Source: CAZOZK01 sp964584245
Lineage (GTDB): Bacteria > Patescibacteriota > Microgenomatia > UBA1400 > PJMF01
Assembly: GCA_964584245.1 (NCBI GenBank)
Contig: CAZOZK010000010.1
Location: 1 to 18,126 of the forward strand
DNA: 18,126 nucleotides
Reading direction: 5' to 3'
Shown: piece by piece, positions 1 through 7,733 of the stretch
Numbering within the stretch: the first letter of the stretch is position 1
Layout of the letters: each line of letters starts with the position of its first letter
The notes under the pieces: generated by a model
Told to the model about the DNA's origin: nothing
What the model saw: only the letters and a program-made list of their open reading frames with translations
Databases searched by the model: none
Translations under genes and position numbers: made by a program

Positions 1-102
1 AACAAATCACTCCGACGAAAACTAGAACTCATTGCACTGCCTACCGATGCAAGCGAAAAGTTATACAAAGTGGTAAAGTCCGCCAGTAAAAAGAAAAAAT
101 GA
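1..102 (+). CDS. C-terminal end of an unidentified protein (partial)
   Basis: The frame starting at base 1 is open for 33 codons and stops at TGA 100-102. That stop overlaps the ATG of the next gene in an ATGA arrangement, which suggests translational coupling. The visible tail is charged and ends in a lysine run (SASKKKK). Its position directly before an FtsQ-like gene and ftsA would fit a peptidoglycan-precursor gene such as a Mur ligase or a D-Ala ligase, but no diagnostic motif is present in this fragment. It is the only gene here whose stop is TGA. Confidence 0.6.
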   Translation, partial: NKSLRRKLELIALPTDASEKLYKVVKSASKKKK

Positions 103-545
103 AACAATTTTTACTCGCAAGTGCCCAGATAGCAATTTTGCTGATTGGGTGTGGAGTACCGATTGCCAGTGGCTATTATTTAACGCGACCTGAAGAGTCG
201 ACCACTGAAAATCAACCAACGCCTTCAACATTAATCGATTTTGAAATTCAGAACTCGGTTGAAACAGATACTCAGCAACCACCAAAATCCACCATTCAAG
301 TTCAAAGTGAAATTGCTCAGTACATTACGCAAGTGTCTGTGATCGACGAAAATACCTTAGCGATTCTCTTAAATACAAACCAAATCGCTATTCTTGATAG
401 TAATCCAAACTATCATCCCCTCCAGCTCAAACGCCTAGAAGCAGTTTTGGTCGGGTTTGATTTCTCCACACTCGCTGAGCCAATTGTTGAAATTGACGTG
501 AGGTACAAGTTGCCAGTCTTGAGGACCACGCAAACAATTCAGTAA
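99..545 (+). CDS. Short FtsQ/DivIB-like membrane protein
   Basis: This 148-aa protein has a short N-terminus, one membrane segment at about residues 7-28 (rich in A, I, L, G), a Ser/Thr/Gln-rich linker to about residue 65, and a C-terminal domain. The end of that domain (EPIVEIDVRYKLPVLR, about residues 126-141) resembles the last strands of FtsQ/DivIB, where an 'IDLRF...' strand is common. FtsQ is the bitopic division protein that links FtsB/FtsL to the divisome, and it typically lies just before ftsA, as here. The protein is much shorter than usual FtsQ (about 250 aa or more) and has no room for a normal POTRA domain plus beta domain. The start is ATG 99, overlapping the upstream stop. The family assignment rests on topology, position and a weak C-terminal match, so it could be an unrelated bitopic protein. 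Confidence 0.5.
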   Translation: MKQFLLASAQIAILLIGCGVPIASGYYLTRPEESTTENQPTPSTLIDFEIQNSVETDTQQPPKSTIQVQSEIAQYITQVSVIDENTLAILLNTNQIAILDSNPNYHPLQLKRLEAVLVGFDFSTLAEPIVEIDVRYKLPVLRTTQTIQ

Positions 546-628
546 AAAAAATTGCTTTGCTAGCCACCTGTTCCACGCACACGAACCCTCGAACTGCTCT
601 CGACAGATGCTTGATAGATTTGCTATGC

Positions 629-671
629 TGGTACATACGCTACTATTTGTATATTCTGTACGTGGTATTAC
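629..671 (+). promoter_or_regulatory. Putative ftsA promoter(s), leaderless type
   Basis: The gap between the FtsQ-like gene and ftsA is 132 nt. An extended -10 element, TGG plus TATTAC (663-671), ends 6 nt before the ftsA ATG, which would put the transcript start at or next to the start codon. A second extended -10 candidate, TGG plus TACATA (629-637), has TTGATA at 611-616 as a possible -35 with a short 15-nt spacer. No Shine-Dalgarno sequence precedes the ATG. The assignment is by motif only. Confidence 0.45.
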
Positions 672-677
672 TTAAAA

Positions 678-1988
678 ATGTCAAAATTACCAATTGTTAC
701 TGCTATTGATTTAGGCACTGATAAATGTGTCACCCTTATAGCCTCAGGAAATCCTACTACACAACAACTCGAGATAATTGGCGTAAGTGTAGTTACTTCT
801 AAGGGCATTAAAAAATCAGCAATCGTCGATCTTGAAGCTGCACTGGCCACAGTCAATGAAAGCATTGAAGCGGCTGAACGCATGGCGGGAACACAAGTAA
901 AATCAGCATATATTTCAATTAATGGATCGCACGTAGCATCTCAAAACTCAAAAGGAGTCGTTGCTGTTGCTGCCGCAAATCAAGAAATCAGTCGAGAAGA
1001 TGTACAGCGCGTCATAGAATCTGCCAGAGCTATCACTGTTCCAGCAGATCGTGCAATTCTGCATGTCATCCCAAAAGATTTTCGGATTGATTCACAAGGT
1101 GGTATCAAAGACCCGATTGGCATGACCGGAATTCGGCTTGAATCCGCCGCACATATAATCACGACGCTACAGCCATCAATTCGCAACAGTGAAAAATGTT
1201 TACATGATTTGGGCATCGGTGTGGATGGGTTTGTGTTTGCTGGACTCGCCAGTAGCGAGAGTATTGCCAACGAAACTGAGCGAGAGCTTGGCGTGGCCGT
1301 TGTTGATATTGGCGCCGGATCAACAAGTATGTGTGTTTATGTTGATGGCTCGCTTGAGTATTCAACTGCACTGCCAATTGGCGCGCGACACATCACCCAA
1401 GATATAGCACTCGGCTGTCGAATTAGCATTGAGGCAGCAGAAAAAATTAAAACTTCACTTTCACAAATTGAATATGCAGAGCCAATGCCACGGCCTGGTG
1501 AGAGCAAAGATGAACTGACTAAAAGACGTAAACGAGCAGACACACTCAATCCAGTTGATTTAGGAATCACTGAACAAATTGGCGAACTATCCAAAAAAAC
1601 CTTGATCGAAGGAATTATGGTTCCCCGTATGAAAGAGATTTTCCATTTACTTGGCCAAGAACTGCAAAAAGAAGATTTATTTCCTTTGATACCCGCCGGT
1701 ATTGTTATCACCGGTGGCGGCGCAGAAACGGTTGGTATCGAAGCAGTTGCAAAAAAAACCCTTAGACTACCCGCACGAATTGGCTTACCTCCACAGCTTC
1801 CTGGTTTGACAGCCGATATTCTGCGCCCAGCATTTGCAACTAGTATTGGTTTGTTATTGTATGGATGGAACCAAGGTGGAGGGACCGCACCATCTGCAAA
1901 AATCTCGCTTCCTAACTTTGCAAAATTCATATCACTAGAAAAAATTGTGTCTCAGATTCGATCACTGCTCAAGGCAATACTTCCGTAA
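678..1988 (+). CDS. ftsA: Cell division protein FtsA
   Basis: FtsA is an actin-like ATPase that anchors FtsZ to the membrane and recruits later division proteins. The 436-aa length is typical. The phosphate-1 loop (AIDLGTDKC, about residues 9-17), the phosphate-2 loop (VVDIGAGSTS, about 208-217) and the adenosine motif (ITGGGAETVG, about 345-354) are all visible. The inserted SHS2/1C region begins near residue 85. The C-terminus (LEKIVSQIRSLLKAILP) can form the amphipathic membrane-targeting helix expected for FtsA. ATG 678 gives a normal N-terminus (MSKLPIVTAIDLG). It is followed 47 nt later by ftsZ, the usual partner. No Shine-Dalgarno sequence is present; see the promoter entry. Confidence 0.97.
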   Translation: MSKLPIVTAIDLGTDKCVTLIASGNPTTQQLEIIGVSVVTSKGIKKSAIVDLEAALATVNESIEAAERMAGTQVKSAYISINGSHVASQNSKGVVAVAAANQEISREDVQRVIESARAITVPADRAILHVIPKDFRIDSQGGIKDPIGMTGIRLESAAHIITTLQPSIRNSEKCLHDLGIGVDGFVFAGLASSESIANETERELGVAVVDIGAGSTSMCVYVDGSLEYSTALPIGARHITQDIALGCRISIEAAEKIKTSLSQIEYAEPMPRPGESKDELTKRRKRADTLNPVDLGITEQIGELSKKTLIEGIMVPRMKEIFHLLGQELQKEDLFPLIPAGIVITGGGAETVGIEAVAKKTLRLPARIGLPPQLPGLTADILRPAFATSIGLLLYGWNQGGGTAPSAKISLPNFAKFISLEKIVSQIRSLLKAILP

Positions 1989-2017
1989 AGTTTCTGCTGT
2001 TGTCTTTGCAAAAAAGA

Positions 2018-2026
2018 TGATACACT
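2018..2026 (+). promoter_or_regulatory. Putative extended -10 promoter of ftsZ
   Basis: TGA plus TACACT forms an extended -10 element ending 9 nt before the ATG at 2036. TTGTCT at 2000-2005 is a possible -35 with a 15-nt spacer. A start site 5-9 nt downstream leaves a leader of only a few bases and no Shine-Dalgarno sequence. The same TGN-TACACT string occurs on the minus strand upstream of the Ig-like gene and of the 419-aa gene. Confidence 0.5.
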
Positions 2027-2035
2027 TTGGTACAT

Positions 2036-3379
2036 ATGGGATTAGTTAAACCTTCAAATACGACCTTCGCAAAAATCAAAGTTATTGGTGTAGGTGGTGG
2101 TGGCGGCAACGCAGTCAACTCCATGATCGAGTCAAACCAAATTAACGGCGTTGAGTTCATAACTATTAATACAGACGCACAGGCTCTGTTAGTCTCCAAA
2201 GCCGAAACAAAACTGCAAATTGGCAGTAACTTCACCAAAGGTCTAGGATCTGGCGCTGACCCAGATGTTGGAAAAGCTTCAGCAGAAGAGAGTAGAGAGA
2301 AAATCAAAGAATTATTATTTGACACCGACATGGTCTTTATCACCGCAGGTATGGGTGGAGGCACTGGAACTGGTGCATCTCCTTATATTGCCGAGATTGC
2401 CAAGGAAACAGGCGCACTCACCGTGGCTGTGGTTACTAAGCCATTTGCTTTTGAAGGTGTCCGCCGCATGCAAACTGCCGAGGAAGGCATTGCCGGACTT
2501 CGAGACAAAGTTGATACCCTCATTGTGATCCCTAACCAACGTCTTATGGATGTGGTCGACAAAAAAATGACTTTGATTGATTCGTTCAAACTCGCCGATA
2601 ATGTTTTGGGACAAGGTGTGCAGGGTATTTCTGATTTGATTACCGTGCCAGGACTGATTAACGTAGACTTTGCAGACGTCAAAACCATTATGCACGAATC
2701 TGGTTCAGCACTGATGGGTATTGGTGAAGCAAGTGGCGAAAACCGCGCAGCAACTGCAGCCCGTATGGCTATTTCATCCCCATTACTCGAGGTTTCGATT
2801 GATGGTGCAAAAGGAATTCTCTACAATATTATTGGTGGATCTGACATGACTATGAGTGAAGTGTCTGATGCATCATCTATTATTGCCTCAGCCGCTGATC
2901 CGGATGCCAACATTATTTTTGGAGCAACCATCAATGACGAAATGGGTTCTGCCCTCAAAATTAGTGTGATTGCAACTGGCTTTGATCAAGATCAATACGA
3001 TTACTCAGCAACTCGACCACAATTCGGCGCATTTTCTACCGATTCTCGAGAAAGATTAGGAGCTCAGTCAGATCAACGATCACGAACTTTTTCATCTCAT
3101 GCACCACAGACTGGTGTACAAACCGGTCCAGCTAAAATTGACAGAGCTCCAAGTGGATTCACCCAACCTCAGACAACTTCTGAACTCATGGGCACCCAAC
3201 AAAAGGTTAATAGTTCACCATTTGTGAAGTCCTCAGCCTTTGGCGACAGCATGACTAAAGCCCAACCAGCTCAAGAGCCACAAGCTCCTGGCCAAGAAAA
3301 AAAAAAAAATGCTCCAACCAACTCAAGCAGCGACGACTTTGAAGATGAGTTTGAGATTCCTGCATTTTTGAGGCAGTAA
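2036..3379 (+). CDS. ftsZ: Cell division GTPase FtsZ
   Basis: FtsZ is the tubulin-like GTPase that polymerises into the division ring. The 447-aa protein has the glycine-rich N-terminal loop (GVGGGGGNAVNSM), the tubulin signature GGGTGTG at residues 107-113, the T7-loop region with NVDFADVKTIM, and, after a Gln/Ser/Pro-rich linker from about residue 320, the conserved C-terminal peptide EIPAFLRQ (440-447) that binds FtsA. An in-frame TTG at 2027 would add three residues, but ATG 2036 gives a usual start and fits the -10 spacing. A run of 13 adenines (3297-3309) codes for E421-K-K-K-N425 in the linker, just ahead of the C-terminal peptide; see the findings. Confidence 0.98.
   Translation: MGLVKPSNTTFAKIKVIGVGGGGGNAVNSMIESNQINGVEFITINTDAQALLVSKAETKLQIGSNFTKGLGSGADPDVGKASAEESREKIKELLFDTDMVFITAGMGGGTGTGASPYIAEIAKETGALTVAVVTKPFAFEGVRRMQTAEEGIAGLRDKVDTLIVIPNQRLMDVVDKKMTLIDSFKLADNVLGQGVQGISDLITVPGLINVDFADVKTIMHESGSALMGIGEASGENRAATAARMAISSPLLEVSIDGAKGILYNIIGGSDMTMSEVSDASSIIASAADPDANIIFGATINDEMGSALKISVIATGFDQDQYDYSATRPQFGAFSTDSRERLGAQSDQRSRTFSSHAPQTGVQTGPAKIDRAPSGFTQPQTTSELMGTQQKVNSSPFVKSSAFGDSMTKAQPAQEPQAPGQEKKKNAPTNSSSDDFEDEFEIPAFLRQ
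3297..3309 (+). repeat. A13 homopolymer inside ftsZ
   Basis: Thirteen consecutive adenines lie in the coding sequence of the FtsZ linker. Gain of one A leads to a TGA stop after about eleven out-of-frame codons. Loss of one A leads to a different tail of about 20 residues and then TGA. Both outcomes remove the EIPAFLRQ tail. The count could also be affected by sequencing or assembly error. Confidence 0.9.
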
Positions 3380-3398
3380 TTGTTACAAATACACAAAT

Positions 3399-4400
3399 TT
3401 AATCACAAGTGACATTTCTTATATCAAATTTTTGACCTTTGCCAATTAGCACAAGTTTGGGGTTAATTCCTCTTAAATCTGCCAAATAAATATCTGAACC
3501 ATGAGTTGAAAAAACAACAATTCTATTGTCACAGGCTAGTTTAATTTCCTCTACACCGCATATAATTGGTGAATCTTCATCATTCTGAACATAAATCGGC
3601 ATCAATTTTTGATCGGATAAGAAATATAGAGAACCACTCTTATATTTTAAATTGGGAATTCTTCCACTAATGACGTCGTAATCCTGGTTTTTATCAAAGA
3701 AATCCTCATAATGTGATTTGCCATAATCAAATTTCTCCTTTTTATATTGTGAAGCATTATCCTCAAAGATTGTGAATTTAGCCCAACCCTCTGGAGATGA
3801 TGCTATAAACTCAATATGATTAGAAATAAATATTGGTGAAATTGATTGAGTATCTTTCGATTGAAACAAAATTTTTCTGGTTAAACCATTTATTGAGGAA
3901 AGAGTAACAAATGAATTTCTATCGGTACCCCAACCAGTTTCATACACAATTTCACCTTGAACACCTTTAATATTGTGCCTGTCATTTAAAAAAATTGCTT
4001 CTCTTAAAATTGGATAACTCAGTGTGTGAATAATGAAGAAAACTACATATAGTGATATTTTATTTCTCGGAAAAGGTATATTAAAACTAAAGAAATAGAA
4101 GAAAAACAATGGAAAACCCATAAAAGCTAAATGTCCCCCAGAGCTCAGAGCTATATTACTCACAAAGGATAGGAGTAAAATCTGTAAGAAAAATACAAAT
4201 GGCGCAGCAAGAATTAGAATCATTTTCTTATTAAATGATCTGAGCACTAGACACATTAGTATTGGAAATAAGGTTAGAACAACAATTCCCCAGAGTCTTT
4301 CATGCCAAAAAAATGGGTGAAGATAAATATCTCTTAGGACTAAAAGTAGATAGGCAATTAAGATTATTGTTAGGTTATTTTTCCTTAGAAAATCAAGCAT
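3399..4400 (-). CDS. Hypothetical membrane protein, AT-rich orphan
   Basis: I do not recognise this 333-aa protein. The first 140 residues contain about five hydrophobic segments (near residues 10-28, 36-54, 60-82, 90-110 and 115-136). Aromatic-rich stretches such as FPLFFFYFFSF stand out. The remaining 190 residues are soluble, with repeated beta-type segments (for example SGSLYFLSDQKLMPIYV and IVVFSTHGSDIYLADL), compatible with an incomplete beta-propeller-like or beta-sandwich domain. Base composition is about 27-30% GC in the 60-base blocks I counted, against about 50% in a block of ileS. It runs opposite to ftsZ and ileS and starts at ATG 4398-4400. The only purine-rich string upstream (AGAGG on the minus strand) is about 25 nt away. 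Composition and orientation suggest later acquisition. Confidence 0.75.
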   Translation of the reverse strand: MLDFLRKNNLTIILIAYLLLVLRDIYLHPFFWHERLWGIVVLTLFPILMCLVLRSFNKKMILILAAPFVFFLQILLLSFVSNIALSSGGHLAFMGFPLFFFYFFSFNIPFPRNKISLYVVFFIIHTLSYPILREAIFLNDRHNIKGVQGEIVYETGWGTDRNSFVTLSSINGLTRKILFQSKDTQSISPIFISNHIEFIASSPEGWAKFTIFEDNASQYKKEKFDYGKSHYEDFFDKNQDYDVISGRIPNLKYKSGSLYFLSDQKLMPIYVQNDEDSPIICGVEEIKLACDNRIVVFSTHGSDIYLADLRGINPKLVLIGKGQKFDIRNVTCD

Positions 4401-4501
4401 ACATGTATATTTTTGTAAGATTACCTCTAGTTAGAAAGAAATTTCACTCAACAAATCTTATCATACTTGTCTGTAATTAGATAATTATAAGGTACCGTCA
4501 C

Positions 4502-4530
4502 TTTTGGCTATCCGAATACTAGTGTATAAT
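4502..4530 (+). promoter_or_regulatory. Putative promoter of the ileS leader
   Basis: A perfect TATAAT lies at 4525-4530. Weak -35 candidates are TTTTGG (4502-4507, 17-nt spacer) and TTGGCT (4504-4509, 15-nt spacer). The start would fall near 4537, just before Stem I of the T-box leader. I see nothing else in 4401-4501. Confidence 0.6.
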
Positions 4531-4541
4531 TACCTTTGAAA

Positions 4542-4794
4542 TCCGTTTGATGCAGGCCATCACCTGCAAAAAAATTAAAATCATTTTACGGAAAAAGCAG
4601 AACCTTATTGAGCACAGCAGTCAAAACCTGCCAAGCGAAAACAATAAGCACTAGACCTTTTCGGGAACGCCCGTAACAGCAACAATCAAGCATAAATTGA
4701 GGTGGTACCGCTCACCGAAAGTTGTCAAAACAGACAAAAATTTCGAGCCCTCTTTGCACTCTAGAAAAATCTAGTGTGTGAAAGGGTTTTTTTT
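4542..4794 (+). promoter_or_regulatory. T-box riboswitch controlling ileS
   Basis: The T-box element senses uncharged tRNA-Ile and lets transcription continue into ileS when isoleucyl-tRNA is scarce. The hallmark GGTGGTACCGC is at 4701-4711. The antiterminator can be drawn: GAGG 4699-4702 pairs with CCTC 4749-4752, then comes the 7-nt bulge UGGUACC (4703-4709), then GCTC 4710-4713 pairs with GAGC 4745-4748. A small hairpin, TTGTC/GACAA, sits in its loop. UGGU matches an ACCA tRNA end, as expected for discriminator A in tRNA-Ile. Upstream helices are TCCGT/ACGGA (4542-4546/4588-4592) enclosing GCAGG/CCTGC (4552-4556/4563-4567), then CTTATTG/CAATAAG (4604-4610/4642-4648), then CGGG/CCCG (4662-4665/4670-4673). 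A candidate Ile specifier, ATC, is at 4580-4582 inside the first helix. That helix is only about 50 nt, far shorter than the classical Stem I. Confidence 0.9.
4748..4794 (+). terminator. Intrinsic terminator of the ileS T-box
   Basis: The 5' strand 4748-4764 (CCCTCTTTGCACTCTAG) pairs with 4771-4786 (CTAGTGTGTGAAAGGG), with one bulge, one T-T mismatch and two wobbles, around an AAAAAT loop. Eight T residues follow (4787-4794). The 5' strand includes CCTC 4749-4752, which the antiterminator also needs, so the two structures exclude each other. Confidence 0.92.
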
Positions 4795-4825
4795 GTATCA
4801 AAAATTGACAAAATTGAAAGGATTC

Positions 4826-7690
4826 ATGCCAAAAATAGCACCAAATCAATCACATCCAGACTTACCAGCACTCGAGGAAGGAATCGAGAGTTTCTGGCAG
4901 GAAACCGATGCATTCCAAAAATCAATTGACTCACGAACAGCCGATCACTCCTTTGTATTTTACGACGGACCTCCATTTGCTACCGGCATGCCACACTATG
5001 GCCACCTGCTCGCATCCACAGTCAAAGACGTCATCCCAAGATACCAAACCATGAAGGGAAATCGCGTGGGACGCGTCTGGGGATGGGACTGCCATGGCTT
5101 GCCAATTGAACACATGATCGAGAAGCAGCTTAAAATCAGTGGCGGCAAAAAAGGAATTGAAAAACTTGGCATCGCTAATTTCAACAACGCTTGCCAATCT
5201 GAAGTCTTGCGCCTCGACAAAGAATGGGAAAAAATCATCAACCGCCTCGGCCGCTGGGTCGACTTTGAACACAATTACAAAACCATGGACACCAGTTTTA
5301 TGGAGTCTGTCTGGTGGGGATTCAAACAACTCTACGACAAAGGCCTAGTTTACGAAGGCAAACGCGTGATTTTGTACTGTCCACGCTGTGCCACACCGCT
5401 TTCAAACTTCGAGATTGCTATGGATAATAGTTATGTTGATGTCACTGAGCCATCTAACGTCTATAAATACCCAGTTGATGGAGAAGAAAACACTTTCATT
5501 TTAGCCTGGTCTACAACACCTTGGAACAAATTGGCAACGCCAGCCTTAGCCGTCAATCCAGACTTGGTGTACTCAAAAATCAAACAAGGTGATGAATTTT
5601 ACTACTTGGCACAGACCCGTTTAGAAATTTTGAATCAAGAAGTGGAATATGCAGAGGTGAAAACTCTCACCGGCGCGCAGTTAGCAGAAAAAACCACCTT
5701 TACCCCGCACTATGATTTTTATCCGGAACGGGAACCTCAAGAAAAAAGTGGCATTGTGATTGCCGATGAATTTGTGACTGCAGAAGAAGGTACAGGAGTT
5801 GTTACTCTCGCAGCATATGGAGAAGAGGACTACCGAGTCATGTTAGCTCACAACATCCAAATAATTGAACATGTTGATGACCAAGGCAAACTCAAACCAG
5901 AAGTGACACCATGGGCTGGCATGCCAATTTTGCAAGCAAATCCGCTCATTAATGAAGATTTGGTGCAAAGAGGCTTGATGTACCGTGAATTTTCACACAC
6001 CCACAGTGTGGCAACCTGTTATCGCTGTGGAACTCGCTTATACTACGCCCCAGTGCCTGCGTGGTTTATTGCAGTGAGTAAAATCAAAGACCAACTCATT
6101 GCCCACAATGAAAACATCAATTGGTATCCTGGTCACCTCAAGCACGGACGCTTTGGCAAAGGTTTAGAAAATGCACCAGATTGGAACATCTCACGATCAA
6201 GATATTGGGGAACTCCAATGCCAATTTGGATCGGCTCGGACACACTGGGCAAACAAGCCCTGCGAGTCATCGGCAGTATTGCCGAGTTGCAAACTTGGGC
6301 AGTTGACCAAGAAGCGGCACAAAAAGTCACCGATCTGCACCGTCAATACCTAGACGACCTAGAAGTCTGGGTCGATGAAGCCAAGACCGTCAAAGGCCGA
6401 CGCATCCCAGAAGTTTTTGACTGCTGGATCGAATCTGGCTCCATGCCATTTGCTTCAGTGCATTATCCTTTCGAAAACACCGAGTTCTTCGAGAATAATT
6501 ACCCAGCCCAGTTTGTGAGTGAGTACATCGCCCAAACTCGAGCTTGGTTCTACACCATGCATGTTATGTCGGTAGGTATTTTTGGTAAACCACCATTTGA
6601 AAACGTCTTAACCACAGGCACAATCTTGGCTGAAGACGGCACAAAAATGAGTAAATCCAAAAAGAACTACCCAGACCCATTGGAAGTAATAAACAAGTAT
6701 GGTGTGGATAGTTTGCGCTTGTACTTGATGGCATCTCCAGTCATGAAAGGGGAAAACCTCAACTTCAACGAAAAAGAAGTCAGTGATATTCGCCGCAAAG
6801 TCTTTGTAATCTGGTGGAATGTGCTGTCATTTTATCTGCAGTACGCAAAAACCAACCAAGACGGCACCATGATTCACACAGTAACTGCACCAACAGGTCC
6901 AATCAAAAATACTATGGACGCTTGGTTGATGAGTAGAGTCCAAACGCTTATCGAACAAACTACCCAGTACTTTGATGAGTACGATGTGGTGCGCTCAAGC
7001 CGCGCTGTCATGAGTTTTGTGGATGAGTTGTCCACCTGGTACCTGCGCCTAAGTCGCGATCGTATCCGCCAGACTGACTCGCCAGACCACGAGCAAACCA
7101 TGCAGGTTTTTGCCTACGCTATGTACACCTTGGCACAATTAATTGCACCATTCGCGCCATTTTTCGCCGAGACAGTGCACCATACGTTGGTAAGTGAGGA
7201 TACCTCGATTCACCACACCGATTGGCCACAACTGCAACCAGCGCTTCAAGCAACTGATCTGGAAAAAACCATGCAGGTAGTCCAACAAGCTGTCGAACAA
7301 ATCCGCGCCGCACGTCTTGATGCAGCAATCAAACAACGCCAGCCACTCGCTGGATGCGCGGTAACTGCACCAGTTGATTTGCAAAATGAATCATTGCTCG
7401 CTTTGATCGCAGAAGAGGTCAACATTAAACAAGTTTCGTGGAAGCATGATGCGAATTCGCAGGAAATCAGCATTTCACTTGATACACACTTGACTGAAGA
7501 TCTCAAAGCCGAAGGGGAAGCCCGGGAAATCATGCGACAAATCCAAGGATTACGCCGCAAAGCTGCGTTGGAGATCACTCAAGAAGTTAGTGTGACTTTG
7601 CCAAGTTGGCCAGAAAAATGGCAGACTGAGATCGAGACTAAGACACATACTAAACTGCAAAAGGGAACTGAAACCGCGTTGCTGATCTAG
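4826..7690 (+). CDS. ileS: Isoleucyl-tRNA synthetase, type 2 (eukaryote-like)
   Basis: IleRS charges tRNA-Ile with isoleucine. The 954-aa protein carries the class I motifs HYGH (57-60) and KMSKS (607-611), the signature GWDCHGLPIE, and two cysteine pairs, C185-x-x-C188 and C398-x-x-C401, in the connective region that holds the editing domain. A C-terminal anticodon-binding domain follows. The form of the HIGH region (GPPFATGMPHYGH) and of the segment after KMSKS (LYLMASPVMKGENLNF) resembles the eukaryotic-type enzyme, which is also known from mupirocin-tolerant bacteria; tolerance itself is inference. I chose ATG 4826 because the upstream in-frame GTG at 4778 lies within the terminator hairpin. 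GAAAGGA (4816-4822) can serve as its ribosome-binding site. Regulation is by the T-box leader. Confidence 0.97.
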   Translation: MPKIAPNQSHPDLPALEEGIESFWQETDAFQKSIDSRTADHSFVFYDGPPFATGMPHYGHLLASTVKDVIPRYQTMKGNRVGRVWGWDCHGLPIEHMIEKQLKISGGKKGIEKLGIANFNNACQSEVLRLDKEWEKIINRLGRWVDFEHNYKTMDTSFMESVWWGFKQLYDKGLVYEGKRVILYCPRCATPLSNFEIAMDNSYVDVTEPSNVYKYPVDGEENTFILAWSTTPWNKLATPALAVNPDLVYSKIKQGDEFYYLAQTRLEILNQEVEYAEVKTLTGAQLAEKTTFTPHYDFYPEREPQEKSGIVIADEFVTAEEGTGVVTLAAYGEEDYRVMLAHNIQIIEHVDDQGKLKPEVTPWAGMPILQANPLINEDLVQRGLMYREFSHTHSVATCYRCGTRLYYAPVPAWFIAVSKIKDQLIAHNENINWYPGHLKHGRFGKGLENAPDWNISRSRYWGTPMPIWIGSDTLGKQALRVIGSIAELQTWAVDQEAAQKVTDLHRQYLDDLEVWVDEAKTVKGRRIPEVFDCWIESGSMPFASVHYPFENTEFFENNYPAQFVSEYIAQTRAWFYTMHVMSVGIFGKPPFENVLTTGTILAEDGTKMSKSKKNYPDPLEVINKYGVDSLRLYLMASPVMKGENLNFNEKEVSDIRRKVFVIWWNVLSFYLQYAKTNQDGTMIHTVTAPTGPIKNTMDAWLMSRVQTLIEQTTQYFDEYDVVRSSRAVMSFVDELSTWYLRLSRDRIRQTDSPDHEQTMQVFAYAMYTLAQLIAPFAPFFAETVHHTLVSEDTSIHHTDWPQLQPALQATDLEKTMQVVQQAVEQIRAARLDAAIKQRQPLAGCAVTAPVDLQNESLLALIAEEVNIKQVSWKHDANSQEISISLDTHLTEDLKAEGEAREIMRQIQGLRRKAALEITQEVSVTLPSWPEKWQTEIETKTHTKLQKGTETALLI

Positions 7691-7699
7691 TGTTTGGAC

Positions 7700-7727
7700 T
7701 TGATTTTCTGACCACGCCTGCAATACT
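7700..7727 (+). promoter_or_regulatory. Possible promoter of the SEDS gene
   Basis: TTGATT (7700-7705) and AATACT (7722-7727) are separated by 16 nt, and the -10 ends 6 nt before the ATG at 7734. GGAAGG fills that gap directly against the ATG. It is too close for a normal Shine-Dalgarno site, so either leaderless initiation or weak SD use is possible. Confidence 0.3.
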
Positions 7728-7733
7728 GGAAGG

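Noticed and set aside
1337..1930. Minus-strand open frame of about 197 codons opposite ftsA
   Set aside because: It is a shadow of the ftsA coding frame; the plus strand encodes unmistakable FtsA motifs.
4778..4825. GTG start that would extend IleRS by 16 residues
   Set aside because: It overlaps the 3' arm and T run of the T-box terminator, and ATG 4826 has a purine-rich site just upstream.
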